Both the position numbers and the translations under genes were made by a program. The notes under the pieces were generated by a model, which had not been told where the DNA came from, made no database searches, and worked only from the letters and a program-made list of their open reading frames with translations. From Gammaproteobacteria bacterium (lineage in GTDB: Bacteria > Pseudomonadota > Gammaproteobacteria > Pseudomonadales > UBA5518), in contig JADIYI010000002.1 of NCBI GenBank assembly GCA_016705365.1, forward strand, positions 620,001 to 684,000: 64,000 nucleotides of DNA, read 5' to 3'. Positions within the stretch are counted from its first letter, which is position 1; the number at the start of each line of letters is the position of its first letter. Shown one piece after another: positions 1 through 8,448 of the stretch.

Positions 1-347
1 GTGCACGAACCCGCCGGTTCGACAAATCGGCAAGACTGCCGCTTTGGACGCACGAGCGAAGCGAGTGCGCCCAGGGTCAGAACAGCCCCAAGGCTGTTCT
101 GACCAACCCCATCCGAAGGCGTGAAGTGAGCGAACCTTGGACCGGCGTCTGGCCGCCTGCGTGGACCCCATGATCTCGAATACCGGCGTCTACGGCGCCA
201 CGCCGGGGCGCCGTGCTTTCGCCGGGTCAGGAATCCGATTCCGGGCAATGGTTGCGGCGGAGGAACGCACCTGTCATGCGCTGTCGGCAGTCGCCGCTTG
301 ACGTTATCATTGCATGCTGTCCGCTATCCAAGTGTCAGGAATTCTCG
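1..347. other. Gene-free leader with two hairpins
   Basis: No convincing coding sequence is visible here. The stretch holds two inverted repeats: a 5-bp stem (49-53 with 65-69) and a perfect 12-bp stem (76-87 with 92-103). The open frame of the following gene extends back to a GTG at 213 and an ATG at 276, but that extra N-terminus looks like translated intergenic DNA because a signal peptide only begins near 348. The left edge may hold the tail of a gene lying outside the window; I cannot tell. Confidence 0.5.
76..103. terminator. Perfect 12-bp hairpin, possible terminator
   Basis: Arms 76-87 and 92-103 are exact reverse complements (GTCAGAACAGCC / GGCTGTTCTGAC) around a 4-base loop. No T-tract follows on either strand, so it may be a bidirectional terminator of the gene to the left or a dispersed repeat palindrome rather than a classical intrinsic terminator. 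Confidence 0.4.
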
Positions 348-3300
348 TTGCACATTGGCAAATCCGCCCGGTTTTTCGTTCTTTCTCTCGCAGCCATGCT
401 TTGTATCGCAGCGCCGGCGCTCGCGCTGGAAAATGTCGTGCTGCAACTCAAGTGGGAACACGAATACCAGTTCGCCGGCTACTATGCTGCAAAATGGCAA
501 GGATTCTACGAGCGCGAAGGACTCGACGTAGAGATACGTTCCGCCGCAACCCCGGAGGGCAAGCTTCTCGACCCCATCGGCGAGGTGCTTGCCGGACGCG
601 CGCAGTTCGGCGTTGGTTCGCTCGACATCCTGGTCGGGCGGGGAAAGGGAGAAGATCTCATCGCACTCGCACCCATTTTCCAGCGCTCTCCGCTCGCGGT
701 CCATGCCCTGAGCGGCACCGTGCTGAAAAAGCCCGCAGACCTGTTGAAACTGCGGGTTGCCACCTTTGAAAGCGAGTACGGGATCGTCGAGGTACGTGCC
801 ATGCTGCGCGCCAGCAAGCTGGAGCCAGCGGCACTGAACATTGTCCATGAGCCACCAACCGTCGATTCCCTGGTCAGCGGCAAAGCGGACGCAATCGTGA
901 CTTACGGCGTTTCGGCGCAGGCCCGCGCCCGCGAACTCGGCGTCAGTCTGCACAGCCTCGAGCCGGCGGATTTCGGTGTGCAAACCTATGGCGACACGCT
1001 GTTCACATCCGGCGATCTGGTCCATCAGCGCCCGGACCTCGTCGAGCGGTTCGTGCGTGCCAGCCTCGAGGGGTGGCGTTACGCGCTGGACAACAAACAG
1101 GAGGTCGCCGATCGCATCAGCGCGACCTTGCCACGCTACATCTATACCTTCGGCGATTTGCAGACCTACAACCGCGAATTCGCGGCCCGGATGGATCGGT
1201 ACACCTACTTTCCCGGCGTCAATCCCGGAACCAGCGATCGCAATCGATGGAGCCGCAGCTATCGGCTGCTGCTCGACGCCGGTCTGATCGAGCATCCTTA
1301 CGCAATCGAGGACCTGCTGTCGGCATCCGCTACCGGGAGTGGCGCTGCGCGCTCCCCCACCATGCTGGATCTGGTATTGCTTGGCGCGATCGTGTTGCTG
1401 ATGTTCGCGGTCATGGTGTGGTGGAGATTCAGGTTCCGCCATGCTTCGTTCGTGTTGATTGCCTTGCTGGCGATGGCGGAATTGCTGGTCGAGTGGCGTT
1501 ATCGCGAGGAGCAGGCACAGAACGTGCGCCTCGATGTCATCGAGCAATTGAGCGCGGTGCGTGCGCGCATCGAGGGTGTTATCAACAACAATCTTTCGCT
1601 TACCAACGGGTTGGCCGCATTCGTTGCAGCAAACCCCGAACTCGATGACGCGGAATTCGAAGCCTATGCCAAAGCCATCATCGCGCGCGAACCCACTCTG
1701 ATCAACCTTGCGGCGGCGCCTGACCTTGTGGTGCGCCATGTCTATCCACGCAAGGGAAACGAGGCCGTCATCGGGCTCGACTATCGCAAGAACAAGGCGC
1801 AACGCGAGGCTGCCGAGCGCGTGCTGCAAACCGGAGAAATGATCGTGGCCGGCCCGGTAAATCTGGTGCAGGGCGGTGAAGCATTCATCGGCCGCGTGCC
1901 GGTTTATGTCGACGACGCCAATGGCGTGAGACACATCTGGGGGCTGGTTTCCGCACCTATCAGTGTCGATGGAGCACTGCAGAGCGCGGGTATTGCCACG
2001 GCGCTCCAGAACCTGCGAATAGCCATTCGCGGGCGCGATGGCACGGGCGAACAGGGCGATGTCTTTTACGGCGATCCCGCGACCTTCGATCTGCCTGACG
2101 TGGTGAGCATGCCAATTCTCGTCGGTGGCGGCTCGTGGCAGATCGGAGCCACCGCCATTGCGGGCGCCGCCACCCCGTTCGGGCTCTGGGTTATCCGCCT
2201 TGCGTTTGCCGCCCTGCTCGTGCTGACGATTGCCGCGCTGCGCTCGCGCATGCTCCAGCACCGCAAGGAACGGGAGTACGCGTCGGTAATCAACCGCCAG
2301 GCCAATGAAGACGCACTGACCGGACTTCCCAACCGCGCCTCGTTCAGGGAAAAACTCTCCTCTGCCATTGCGCGCTCGGCAAGATCGGGCGCCTCCCATG
2401 CGTTGCTCTTCATCGACCTCGATGATTTCAAGTCGGTCAACGACAATCTCGGCCATGATGCGGGCGATCAATTGCTGATTGAAGCAGCGCAGCGGATCCG
2501 CGACTGTGTGCGCGGCTCCGACACCGTCGCCCGCCTGGGCGGCGATGAGTTCACCGCGATTCTTTATGATGTCACCGCGCAGGACGCGATCGGCCAGGTG
2601 GCGGAGAAAATTGTCCTGTCGATGCGACGGGCGTTCCGGGTCGGCGAAAGGGAGGTATTCTGCGCCGCAAGCGTCGGCCTGGCTGTCTACCCGAGTGATG
2701 CCGACGATCCGGACACGCTCATCATCAAGGCCGATCAGGCGATGTACAGCGTCAAGCAGTCGGGTCGCAACGGATGGCATTTCTACACCCAGGAAATGCA
2801 CGAGCGATCCGAACGCCGCCATCGCCTGTTCAACGAGTTGAGCGTGGCCCTCGACAACGACCAGTTGCAGGCCTATCTGCAACCCATCATCTGTCTGCGC
2901 AGCGGTGAAATCACCGCATGCGAAGCGCTTGCCCGCTGGCAGCGCAACGATGGCGTCTGGGTTTCGCCGGCCGAATTCGTCGAGGTTGCCGAACAACGCG
3001 GACTCATCAACCGTCTGGATTATTTCGTGTTGCAGACCTCTATCAATGCCCTGAATTGCATCAATTCGAAGCACGGCACGTCCATCGGCCTGTCCGCGAA
3101 TGTCTCGCCGGGGATATTCTTCTCGAAGAACCAGGATCTGCAACGCTGGATGGGGCTGGTCAGGGAAACCGCACGCGAATTGCGACTTTCGATCGAAATT
3201 ACCGAACGTTTGCTGGTTGGCGAATCCGACGAGGCGCACCGGGCGCTCAAGGAACTGTCGGCGGCGCAGGTCAGTATCTCGATCGACGATTTCGGAACCG

Positions 3301-3716
3301 GCTATTCGTCACTGGGCTACCTGATGCGATTCCCGGTCGATACGATCAAGATCGACCGTTCATTCACCCGCGGCATCGGCCTCGACAAGGCCCATGAAAC
3401 GCTCATCGACACCATCATCGGGATGGCGCGGCGTCTGGGCAAGAAAGTCGTGGCCGAGGGCGTCGAAACCGAGGCACAGTGTGACTATCTGCGCGAACTC
3501 GGTTGTGATTTTGCGCAGGGCTACCTGTTCGGAAAACCGATGAGCGCGGCGGATTTCGGCGAATTCGTCCGCGCGAGCGCCCCGACGCACGACACTCCCC
3601 CGCTGAAACCTGCGCCTGGTTCAATTCGCAGCGCCATAAGGCTACACTATGGTTCGGTTCGTCAAACAGGAGTTCGATACGATGCCAGTCAATACCCAGG
3701 CGATCAGAAGCGGTAG
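348..3716 (+). CDS. NMT1-like/CHASE sensor diguanylate cyclase-phosphodiesterase (GGDEF-EAL)
   Basis: Large inner-membrane c-di-GMP signalling protein of about 1,122 residues. Order: signal peptide (1-26, ending near APALA), periplasmic NMT1/THI5-like solute-binding domain (about 28-330), two membrane segments (about 338-382), CHASE domain (about 395-590), a third membrane segment (about 608-630), GGDEF, then EAL. Both output domains look intact: LGGDEF near residue 731, EAL near 858, DDFGTGYSSL near 979 and EGVET after it, so synthesis and breakdown of c-di-GMP are both possible. The NMT1 domain suggests a small ligand such as a pyrimidine or nitrogen compound; which one is unknown. The start is uncertain: TTG 348 gives a clean signal peptide, while ATG 396 would shorten it and ATG 276 lengthens it. 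The 3' end overlaps the next gene by 35 bases. Confidence 0.85.
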   Translation: MHIGKSARFFVLSLAAMLCIAAPALALENVVLQLKWEHEYQFAGYYAAKWQGFYEREGLDVEIRSAATPEGKLLDPIGEVLAGRAQFGVGSLDILVGRGKGEDLIALAPIFQRSPLAVHALSGTVLKKPADLLKLRVATFESEYGIVEVRAMLRASKLEPAALNIVHEPPTVDSLVSGKADAIVTYGVSAQARARELGVSLHSLEPADFGVQTYGDTLFTSGDLVHQRPDLVERFVRASLEGWRYALDNKQEVADRISATLPRYIYTFGDLQTYNREFAARMDRYTYFPGVNPGTSDRNRWSRSYRLLLDAGLIEHPYAIEDLLSASATGSGAARSPTMLDLVLLGAIVLLMFAVMVWWRFRFRHASFVLIALLAMAELLVEWRYREEQAQNVRLDVIEQLSAVRARIEGVINNNLSLTNGLAAFVAANPELDDAEFEAYAKAIIAREPTLINLAAAPDLVVRHVYPRKGNEAVIGLDYRKNKAQREAAERVLQTGEMIVAGPVNLVQGGEAFIGRVPVYVDDANGVRHIWGLVSAPISVDGALQSAGIATALQNLRIAIRGRDGTGEQGDVFYGDPATFDLPDVVSMPILVGGGSWQIGATAIAGAATPFGLWVIRLAFAALLVLTIAALRSRMLQHRKEREYASVINRQANEDALTGLPNRASFREKLSSAIARSARSGASHALLFIDLDDFKSVNDNLGHDAGDQLLIEAAQRIRDCVRGSDTVARLGGDEFTAILYDVTAQDAIGQVAEKIVLSMRRAFRVGEREVFCAASVGLAVYPSDADDPDTLIIKADQAMYSVKQSGRNGWHFYTQEMHERSERRHRLFNELSVALDNDQLQAYLQPIICLRSGEITACEALARWQRNDGVWVSPAEFVEVAEQRGLINRLDYFVLQTSINALNCINSKHGTSIGLSANVSPGIFFSKNQDLQRWMGLVRETARELRLSIEITERLLVGESDEAHRALKELSAAQVSISIDDFGTGYSSLGYLMRFPVDTIKIDRSFTRGIGLDKAHETLIDTIIGMARRLGKKVVAEGVETEAQCDYLRELGCDFAQGYLFGKPMSAADFGEFVRASAPTHDTPPLKPAPGSIRSAIRLHYGSVRQTGVRYDASQYPGDQKR

Positions 3717-4332
3717 CCTCGATGCCGGCGCAAGCAGGGTTCTGCGCAACACCTATGCACTGCTTGCGATGACACTCATGTTCAGTGCGCTCACCGCATC
3801 GGCTTCGATGGCCATGGCCATTCCTTATATGGGCCTGTGGACGCTGCTGCCGTATTTCGTGCTGCTGTTCCTGGTCGAGAAGAACAAGAATTCCGCGATG
3901 GGCCTCGTATGCGTCTTCGCGCTGACCGGCTGGCTTGGCTTCTCGCTCGGGCCGATCCTCAATCACTACGTCGGCATCTCCGGATTCGAGCCTGTGCTTA
4001 CCGCGCTTGGTGGCACGGCGCTGATCTTTTTCGGTCTGTCTGCCTATGTGCTGGTCACGCGCCGCGATTTCGGATTTGCCACGGGCTTTCTCACCACCGG
4101 TATCCTGGTGGCTTTCGTGGCCGGGATTGCCAATGCATTTCTGCAGATCCAGACATTGGCGCTGGTAGTGAGTTGCATGTTCCTGTTCCTGTCCTCGGGC
4201 CTGATCATGTGGCAAACGAGCCAGATCATCCACGGCGGGGAACGCAACTATATTTCCGCCACCGTTACGCTCTACGTGATGATCTACAACCTGTTCACGA
4301 TCCTGCTCAGTCTGCTCGGCGGCGAAGACTGA
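3682..4332 (+). CDS. Bax inhibitor-1 family membrane protein (YccA-like)
   Basis: Protein of 216 residues with seven predicted hydrophobic segments and the overall pattern of the BI-1/YccA family: a short polar N-terminus, paired helices, and a C-terminal helix rich in Leu ending in an acidic tail. In E. coli YccA modulates the FtsH protease; pH-dependent calcium leak is known for other family members. I chose ATG 3682 because AGGAG lies about nine bases upstream; the longer frame from 3649 would lack this and would push further into the preceding gene. It sits directly before tusDCB, a common arrangement in pseudomonads and relatives, but a hairpin separates them. Confidence 0.88.
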   Translation: MPVNTQAIRSGSLDAGASRVLRNTYALLAMTLMFSALTASASMAMAIPYMGLWTLLPYFVLLFLVEKNKNSAMGLVCVFALTGWLGFSLGPILNHYVGISGFEPVLTALGGTALIFFGLSAYVLVTRRDFGFATGFLTTGILVAFVAGIANAFLQIQTLALVVSCMFLFLSSGLIMWQTSQIIHGGERNYISATVTLYVMIYNLFTILLSLLGGED

Positions 4333-4352
4333 TCGCGCGGACCTCATTTCCC

Positions 4353-4374
4353 ACGGCCCCGGCAGCGGGGCCGT
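4353..4374 (+). terminator. Hairpin after the BI-1 family gene
   Basis: Perfect 8-bp GC stem (4353-4360 ACGGCCCC with 4367-4374 GGGGCCGT) around a 6-base loop, 20 bases after the BI-1 stop and before tusD. There is no clear T-run, so termination may be partial and allow read-through into the tus genes. Confidence 0.5.
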
Positions 4375-4388
4375 TGCGCTGGTAAACC

Positions 4389-4781
4389 ATGATCTTTTCA
4401 CTCCTGGTGCAGGAATCGCCGGTCGGCAGGGAGTCGAGCCTGGCGGCATACCGATTCGCACGGGGATGCATCGATGCGGGTCACACACTGTTTCGCGTGT
4501 TTTTTTTCCGGGACGGAGTGCAGCACGGCTCGGGCTTGAATATCGCCACGGCTTCGGAAGCCAACCTGCCCCGGTCCTGGCAGGAGCTTGCGGTGGTGCA
4601 TCAGGTCGACCTGGTGGTGTGTGTCAGCTCGGCACTGCGCCGCGGGATCATCGATGAGAAAGAGGCTTCCCGCCACGGGTTAGCCGGGTCGAACCTGCGC
4701 CCCGGATTCGAGATTTCCGGCATGGGACAACTGGTCGAGGCGTGCATTCGCTCCGACCGCGTGTTGAGTTTTGGCGGGTGA
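4389..4781 (+). CDS. tusD: Sulfur relay protein TusD
   Basis: DsrE-like subunit of the TusBCD complex, which passes persulfide sulfur from TusA to TusE for 2-thiouridine formation at position 34 of Lys, Glu and Gln tRNAs in the cytoplasm. The 130-residue length fits the family, and the catalytic cysteine lies in the VVCVSSALRRG segment near residue 78. The gene leads directly into tusC, whose start nearly touches its stop. DsrE homologues occur in sulfur oxidisers, but the tusE and trmA context and the absence of dsrAB argue for the tRNA role. Confidence 0.93.
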   Translation: MIFSLLVQESPVGRESSLAAYRFARGCIDAGHTLFRVFFFRDGVQHGSGLNIATASEANLPRSWQELAVVHQVDLVVCVSSALRRGIIDEKEASRHGLAGSNLRPGFEISGMGQLVEACIRSDRVLSFGG

Positions 4782-4786
4782 GCGCG

Positions 4787-5146
4787 ATGGCGCGTTCGGT
4801 TCTGGTGCTGTGTTGCACGCCTCCGTATGGTAGCGAGCGGGCACGCGATGCCCTCGATATTGCAATGGCCTTCGGCGCCTTCGAGCAGCAGCCCACGCTG
4901 TTGTTCCTCGGTGACGGAGTACTGGCGTTGCTGGAGCAACAGAATCCGACCGCCCTGCCGGCACGCAATATCGCCAAGCTGGTCGGTACGCTGGCCGATT
5001 ATGGCATCACGGGCTTGCACGTGGAGACCAGCGCCATGAAGGAACGCGGCCTGGAACTGGCCGATCTCGTTGCGGGAGCCCAACTCGCCGATGATGCACA
5101 GCTCGCGGTGCTGCTGGCAAGCCATGACATGATCCTGAGCGTGTGA
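4787..5146 (+). CDS. tusC: Sulfur relay protein TusC
   Basis: DsrF-like subunit of the TusBCD heterohexamer, about 119 residues. The N-terminus (MARSVLVLCCTPPYGSERAR) matches the family start followed by the glycine/serine loop. ATG 4787 is preferred; a GTG at 4778 overlaps the tusD stop and is possible. The family usually lacks the relay cysteine of TusD and plays a structural role. It is followed within six bases by tusB. Confidence 0.9.
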   Translation: MARSVLVLCCTPPYGSERARDALDIAMAFGAFEQQPTLLFLGDGVLALLEQQNPTALPARNIAKLVGTLADYGITGLHVETSAMKERGLELADLVAGAQLADDAQLAVLLASHDMILSV

Positions 5147-5151
5147 CCGCG

Positions 5152-5457
5152 ATGACCCTGCACATCCTGTCCGCCTCTCCCCATGCCGGCCCCTCCTTTG
5201 ATCTGTGCCGCCGTGCGCTGGCCCCCGGGGATACGCTGCTGTTGCTGTGTGACGGCGTATACGCAGCGTTGCAGGACGGCGCATGTGCGCAGCAGCTCGA
5301 CGCACTTGCAGCTGCTACCGTCGCGGTGTATGCGATCGGCGATGACTGCGTGGCCCGCGGCATCAGCGGGCGGCTGTTGCCCGTAGTGCGGGCCACGGAT
5401 TATCCGGGCTTCGTGGATCTTGCCTGCAGGCACCCGCGCTCGGTGTCGTGGTTCTGA
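5152..5457 (+). CDS. tusB: Sulfur relay protein TusB
   Basis: DsrH-like third subunit of the TusBCD complex, about 101 residues and ending in a typical aromatic SWF. ATG 5152 (MTLHILSASP) matches the usual TusB opening; a GTG at 5143 overlaps tusC and would add three residues. TusE begins one base after the stop, so the four genes form one tight transcription unit. Confidence 0.88.
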   Translation: MTLHILSASPHAGPSFDLCRRALAPGDTLLLLCDGVYAALQDGACAQQLDALAAATVAVYAIGDDCVARGISGRLLPVVRATDYPGFVDLACRHPRSVSWF

Positions 5458-5458
5458 A

Positions 5459-5788
5459 ATGAATCCCGCGCGCCGCATCACCTGGCCGCGTGATGCCGAT
5501 GGCTTTCTGCTCGACTGGCACGACTGGAACGAAAGCTGCGCGGAGCTTCTGGCCAGCGAGGAGCACCTCGTCCTGACACCCGCACACCATGAAATCCTGC
5601 TGATGCTGCGCGCCTACTACGCCCGCCACGCGCATTCCCCCGCGATGCGGGCGCTGGTCAGCCTGACCCGTCGCGAACTCGGCCCCGACAAGGGACGCAG
5701 CATCTACCTGCTGCAGCTGTTCCCGGGAAGCCCCGCACGCCTCGCCAGCAAGATCGCCGGCCTGCCAAAGCCGGAGCATTGCCTGTGA
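5459..5788 (+). CDS. tusE: TusE/DsrC-family sulfur relay protein
   Basis: Final sulfur carrier that receives persulfide from TusD and hands it to the thiouridylase MnmA. The 109-residue protein has the DsrC/TusE fold signature and ends AGLPKPEHCL, with the conserved cysteine as the penultimate residue. The second, more internal cysteine of dissimilatory DsrC is not seen in the C-terminal arm, which favours the TusE role. ATG 5459 follows the tusB stop by one base, giving translational coupling. Confidence 0.92.
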   Translation: MNPARRITWPRDADGFLLDWHDWNESCAELLASEEHLVLTPAHHEILLMLRAYYARHAHSPAMRALVSLTRRELGPDKGRSIYLLQLFPGSPARLASKIAGLPKPEHCL

Positions 5789-5873
5789 CGATGGATCCGG
5801 GGCGCGCCTTGCGGCCCATCCCTCCCGAGCATACCCTCTGGCGCGGGCGAGCCAGCCGGGGTTTCAGCAGCAT

Positions 5874-6980
5874 ATGAAGATCATCCCCGACGATTGCTCC
5901 GCGCAAGCCTACGCGGCGCAATTCACCGCCAAGGCCACTCGTGTTGCAACGCTCATGCGCGAATTTGCAGCGCCCGATCCACAGCTGTACGCCTCGCCCC
6001 CCAGGCATTATCGTCAGCGCGCGGAGTTTCGTATCTGGCATTGCGGCGATGATCTTTTCTACGCCATGTTCGAGCGTGGCGAGCCGCGCACACCGCTGCG
6101 CATCGACGACTTTGCACCGGCCTCGTGGCGCATCAACGAGTTGATGCGCGCGCTGCGGATCGAACTGCTGAGAGTCCCGACACTGCGCCAGCGTCTTTAC
6201 CAGGTGGAGTTTCTCGACACGCTTGCCGGTGAATCCCTGATCACGCTGGTGTATCACCGCCCGCTCGGCCTGGAATGGGAGGACGCTGCGCGGGAGCTGG
6301 AAGTCCTGCTCGGTGCACGCCTGATCGGGCGCTCGCGGGGCCAGCGCGTGGTGATCAGCGAGCCCTACGTCAGCGAGCGCCTGGCGGTGGACGGCGAGGA
6401 GTTCGTGTTACGCCAACCCGAAGGCTGCTTCACGCAGCCAAACGCCCAGGTCAACCGTGCCATGCTCTCGTGGGCGCGCGCGGTCTGTGGCGACAGCCCT
6501 GACGATCTGCTGGAACTCTATTGTGGAATCGGCAACTTCACCGTCGCGCTCGCCTCGCGCTTTCGCACCGTGCTGGCGACCGAAATCAACACCGGTGCCA
6601 TTGCCACGGCACGTCACAATCTCGCCGCCAACGGCGTCTGCAACACCTTTGTGGCGCGACTGTCGAGCGCCGAGGCAGCCGCGGCCCTGGCACGCGAACG
6701 GGCATTCTTCCGCCTGCGGGAATTCGATCTCGACGCGTTGCAGCCCGCTACGCTGCTGGTGGATCCTCCCCGGGCCGGGCTCGACCCGCGCACCCTGGAT
6801 TTTGCCGCCGGCTTCGAGCGGATCGTGTATGTTTCCTGCAACCCGCATACCCTGTGCGTCAACCTGAAACAGTTGCAGGGCAGCCATCGCATCGAAAGCC
6901 TGGCACTGTTTGACCAGTTTCCGTATACCGAGCACATCGAATGCGGGGTGCTGCTGCAACGCCTTGGGTCCGCACCATGA
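5874..6980 (+). CDS. trmA: tRNA (uracil-54-C5)-methyltransferase TrmA
   Basis: Makes 5-methyluridine at position 54 of tRNA using S-adenosylmethionine. The 368-residue length is normal. Visible motifs are the SAM-binding ELYCGIGNF near residue 215, the DPPRAG motif, the nucleophile cysteine in YVSCNPHTL near residue 322, and the general base glutamate in HIECGVLLQR near the C-terminus. It lacks the N-terminal TRAM domain and Fe-S cysteines of RlmC/RlmD, supporting TrmA. It follows the tus genes on the same strand, keeping tRNA modification together. Confidence 0.95.
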   Translation: MKIIPDDCSAQAYAAQFTAKATRVATLMREFAAPDPQLYASPPRHYRQRAEFRIWHCGDDLFYAMFERGEPRTPLRIDDFAPASWRINELMRALRIELLRVPTLRQRLYQVEFLDTLAGESLITLVYHRPLGLEWEDAARELEVLLGARLIGRSRGQRVVISEPYVSERLAVDGEEFVLRQPEGCFTQPNAQVNRAMLSWARAVCGDSPDDLLELYCGIGNFTVALASRFRTVLATEINTGAIATARHNLAANGVCNTFVARLSSAEAAAALARERAFFRLREFDLDALQPATLLVDPPRAGLDPRTLDFAAGFERIVYVSCNPHTLCVNLKQLQGSHRIESLALFDQFPYTEHIECGVLLQRLGSAP

Positions 6981-7012
6981 CGATGCGTACCTGGTGCGAG
7001 GAGCCGTGAGCG

Positions 7013-7306
7013 ATGAGACCCGCCAAGCTGTCGCCAAACGAAATCGAGCAGCGACTTGCCAGCCTGCCGGGCTGGCGACTGCAGGATGCCAGGCTGCACC
7101 GGACATTCCGCTTTGCGGATTTCTCCGCTGCGTTTGCGTTCATGACCCGTGCGGCGCTGCGCTCCGAGCAACTCGATCACCACCCGGAATGGTCAAACGT
7201 GTACAACCGCGTCGACGTGGCACTGACCACCCATGATGCGGGAGGTGTCACGGTTCTCGATTTCGTCCTGGCCGAGGCCATGGAGCGCTTCGCCGCGCCT
7301 CAGTAG
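7013..7306 (+). CDS. phhB: Pterin-4a-carbinolamine dehydratase
   Basis: 97-residue PhhB/DCoH-type enzyme that dehydrates 4a-hydroxytetrahydrobiopterin, regenerating pterin cofactor after aromatic amino acid hydroxylation. The catalytic signature is clear in LDHHPEWSNVYNRVDVALTT (two adjacent histidines, HPEW, then the D-V-L-TTHD strand). GAGGAG lies upstream of ATG 7013. No phenylalanine hydroxylase is adjacent, so its partner is elsewhere or it serves another pterin route. Its last seven bases overlap the end of the convergent gene. Confidence 0.92.
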   Translation: MRPAKLSPNEIEQRLASLPGWRLQDARLHRTFRFADFSAAFAFMTRAALRSEQLDHHPEWSNVYNRVDVALTTHDAGGVTVLDFVLAEAMERFAAPQ

Positions 7307-8199
7307 ACCGCCAGTCCGTATTTCAGCAGCTTGCGCGGCAGCACGTCGTCGAGCCGCTGCAGGTCATCGGCAACGAGCTCCAGCAGGCGTAATCCGTGAC
7401 GTTCGTAGACCGACTTCTTTTCGAGCTTTGCGGCCAGTTGCCCCGGTGCCGCCTCGTCACCCCAGTACTCGATGTACAGATGCAGCGACGGCAGGTAGAA
7501 GTCACAGCGATATTCGCCTTCCACCGGAAGGCGGCGGCGGTGCGCATGCGCGATCTCGGACATGTACAGCCAATGGCAGATCACCAATTGCGCCTTGCTG
7601 TGCAGCACGTGCCCATCGAGTGCGCGCAGTCCATTGCCGCCTTCGATGCGAATCTCGCGATCGGGGTCGGCGAACAGATCCCCTTCGCTGACCTCCCCTA
7701 TATGCTCATAGGCGTGGATCATCTGCAGGTTTTCGTTGAGCACCGGGTTGCCCGGCAGCGTCGCGGGCCAGCGCACGTACGGAACACCGGTGTCCGGATA
7801 TTCTTCCTGCACGCCACCGAGCGCCTTGCCCCGTGCCGTGAGCTCCCATCCCTTCACGCCCTTGCGTATCCAGCCCAGCTCGAGCAGCAACAGGTTGGTC
7901 TGGCGGGCAGACAGCCGGACCCGCGCGCCAAGCGCGGCGGCGGTCAGCAGGGTGCTGCCCGGATTGGTACTGAACAGACGGTGTTCGAGCACCTGCTCGG
8001 GCCAGGCGATGTAGGGTCCGAAGCGTTCGCTCTCCTGGTAGCGGCCCCCCTCGAATTCACCCTTGCGGGTGAGCCGCCACTGCTCGCCATTGCGCACGAT
8101 CCAGCCGTGCTCCGCCAGCAGGGTGAATAGTTCCCGTACCGGTATGTTGAGGCGCCGCGCAAGCGCGGAACCCGAGAGGTATTGCTCAGTGCCGGACAC
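7300..8199 (-). CDS. Winged-helix protein with C-terminal nuclease-like domain
   Basis: I recognise no named family. The 299-residue protein begins with two related winged-helix-like units (about 1-60 and 80-130, each ending in a W-x-LT-x-KG/RG turn). The C-terminal part (about 195-299) resembles Vsr/DUF559-type PD-(D/E)XK nuclease folds: an Asp in CDFYLP, a Glu in YIEYWG, then a KK-VYE-HGLRLLEL strand and helix. The lysine of the classical ExK motif is replaced, as in some Vsr-like enzymes, so activity is uncertain. A DNA repair or restriction role is inference, though its neighbours are a dUTPase and the SOS genes imuAB. An AT-rich intergenic region with DnaA-like boxes lies just upstream. 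Confidence 0.7.
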   Translation of the reverse strand: MSGTEQYLSGSALARRLNIPVRELFTLLAEHGWIVRNGEQWRLTRKGEFEGGRYQESERFGPYIAWPEQVLEHRLFSTNPGSTLLTAAALGARVRLSARQTNLLLLELGWIRKGVKGWELTARGKALGGVQEEYPDTGVPYVRWPATLPGNPVLNENLQMIHAYEHIGEVSEGDLFADPDREIRIEGGNGLRALDGHVLHSKAQLVICHWLYMSEIAHAHRRRLPVEGEYRCDFYLPSLHLYIEYWGDEAAPGQLAAKLEKKSVYERHGLRLLELVADDLQRLDDVLPRKLLKYGLAVY

Positions 8200-8448
8200 T
8201 GGATTTACCTGCCGAGTTGTCCACAGTTTCTGTGGATAAGTCTGAGGATAATGTATGAGTATGCGGCCCCATGCCGCGAATGTGCTGGCTCTCGCACGGA
8301 TTGCTCATAAAACGTACAAAATATATTTTTCCGTTATTAATCATGATGTTACAGATTATTATTAATGTGATTAGGGACTAACGGATCGTTTTTGTTACGT
8401 TTTTGGACGTCCCTGCCAACCGTTTGTCACGGTGTGCATAACCGGCAC
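8200..8448. promoter_or_regulatory. AT-rich intergenic region with paired DnaA-like boxes
   Basis: The gap upstream of the nuclease-like gene holds TTGTCCACA at 8217-8225 and, inverted, TGTGGATAA at 8231-8239 (a perfect DnaA box on the minus strand). It then becomes strongly AT-rich: 19 of 60 bases are G or C in 8341-8400. It presumably carries the promoter for the minus-strand gene starting at 8199. No coding sequence is visible. Confidence 0.5.

Noticed and set aside
1..103. A tRNA-like GGTTCGA near the left edge
   Set aside because: No acceptor stem or anticodon arm can be drawn around it; the strong hairpin that follows is a simple inverted repeat.
324..3239. A 971-codon open frame on the minus strand opposite the GGDEF-EAL gene
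   Set aside because: It is antisense to a gene with intact catalytic motifs; its translation is low in structure and matches the pattern expected from GC-rich codon bias.
7013..7306. PhhB as a transcription coactivator (DCoH role)
   Set aside because: No phenylalanine hydroxylase or regulator is adjacent, and the enzyme active-site motif is intact, so the metabolic role is the simpler call.
8217..8400. DnaA-like boxes plus AT-rich DNA as a replication origin
   Set aside because: Only two boxes are close together, and none of the usual oriC neighbours (dnaA, dnaN, gidA, parAB) are in the window; control of transcription is more likely.
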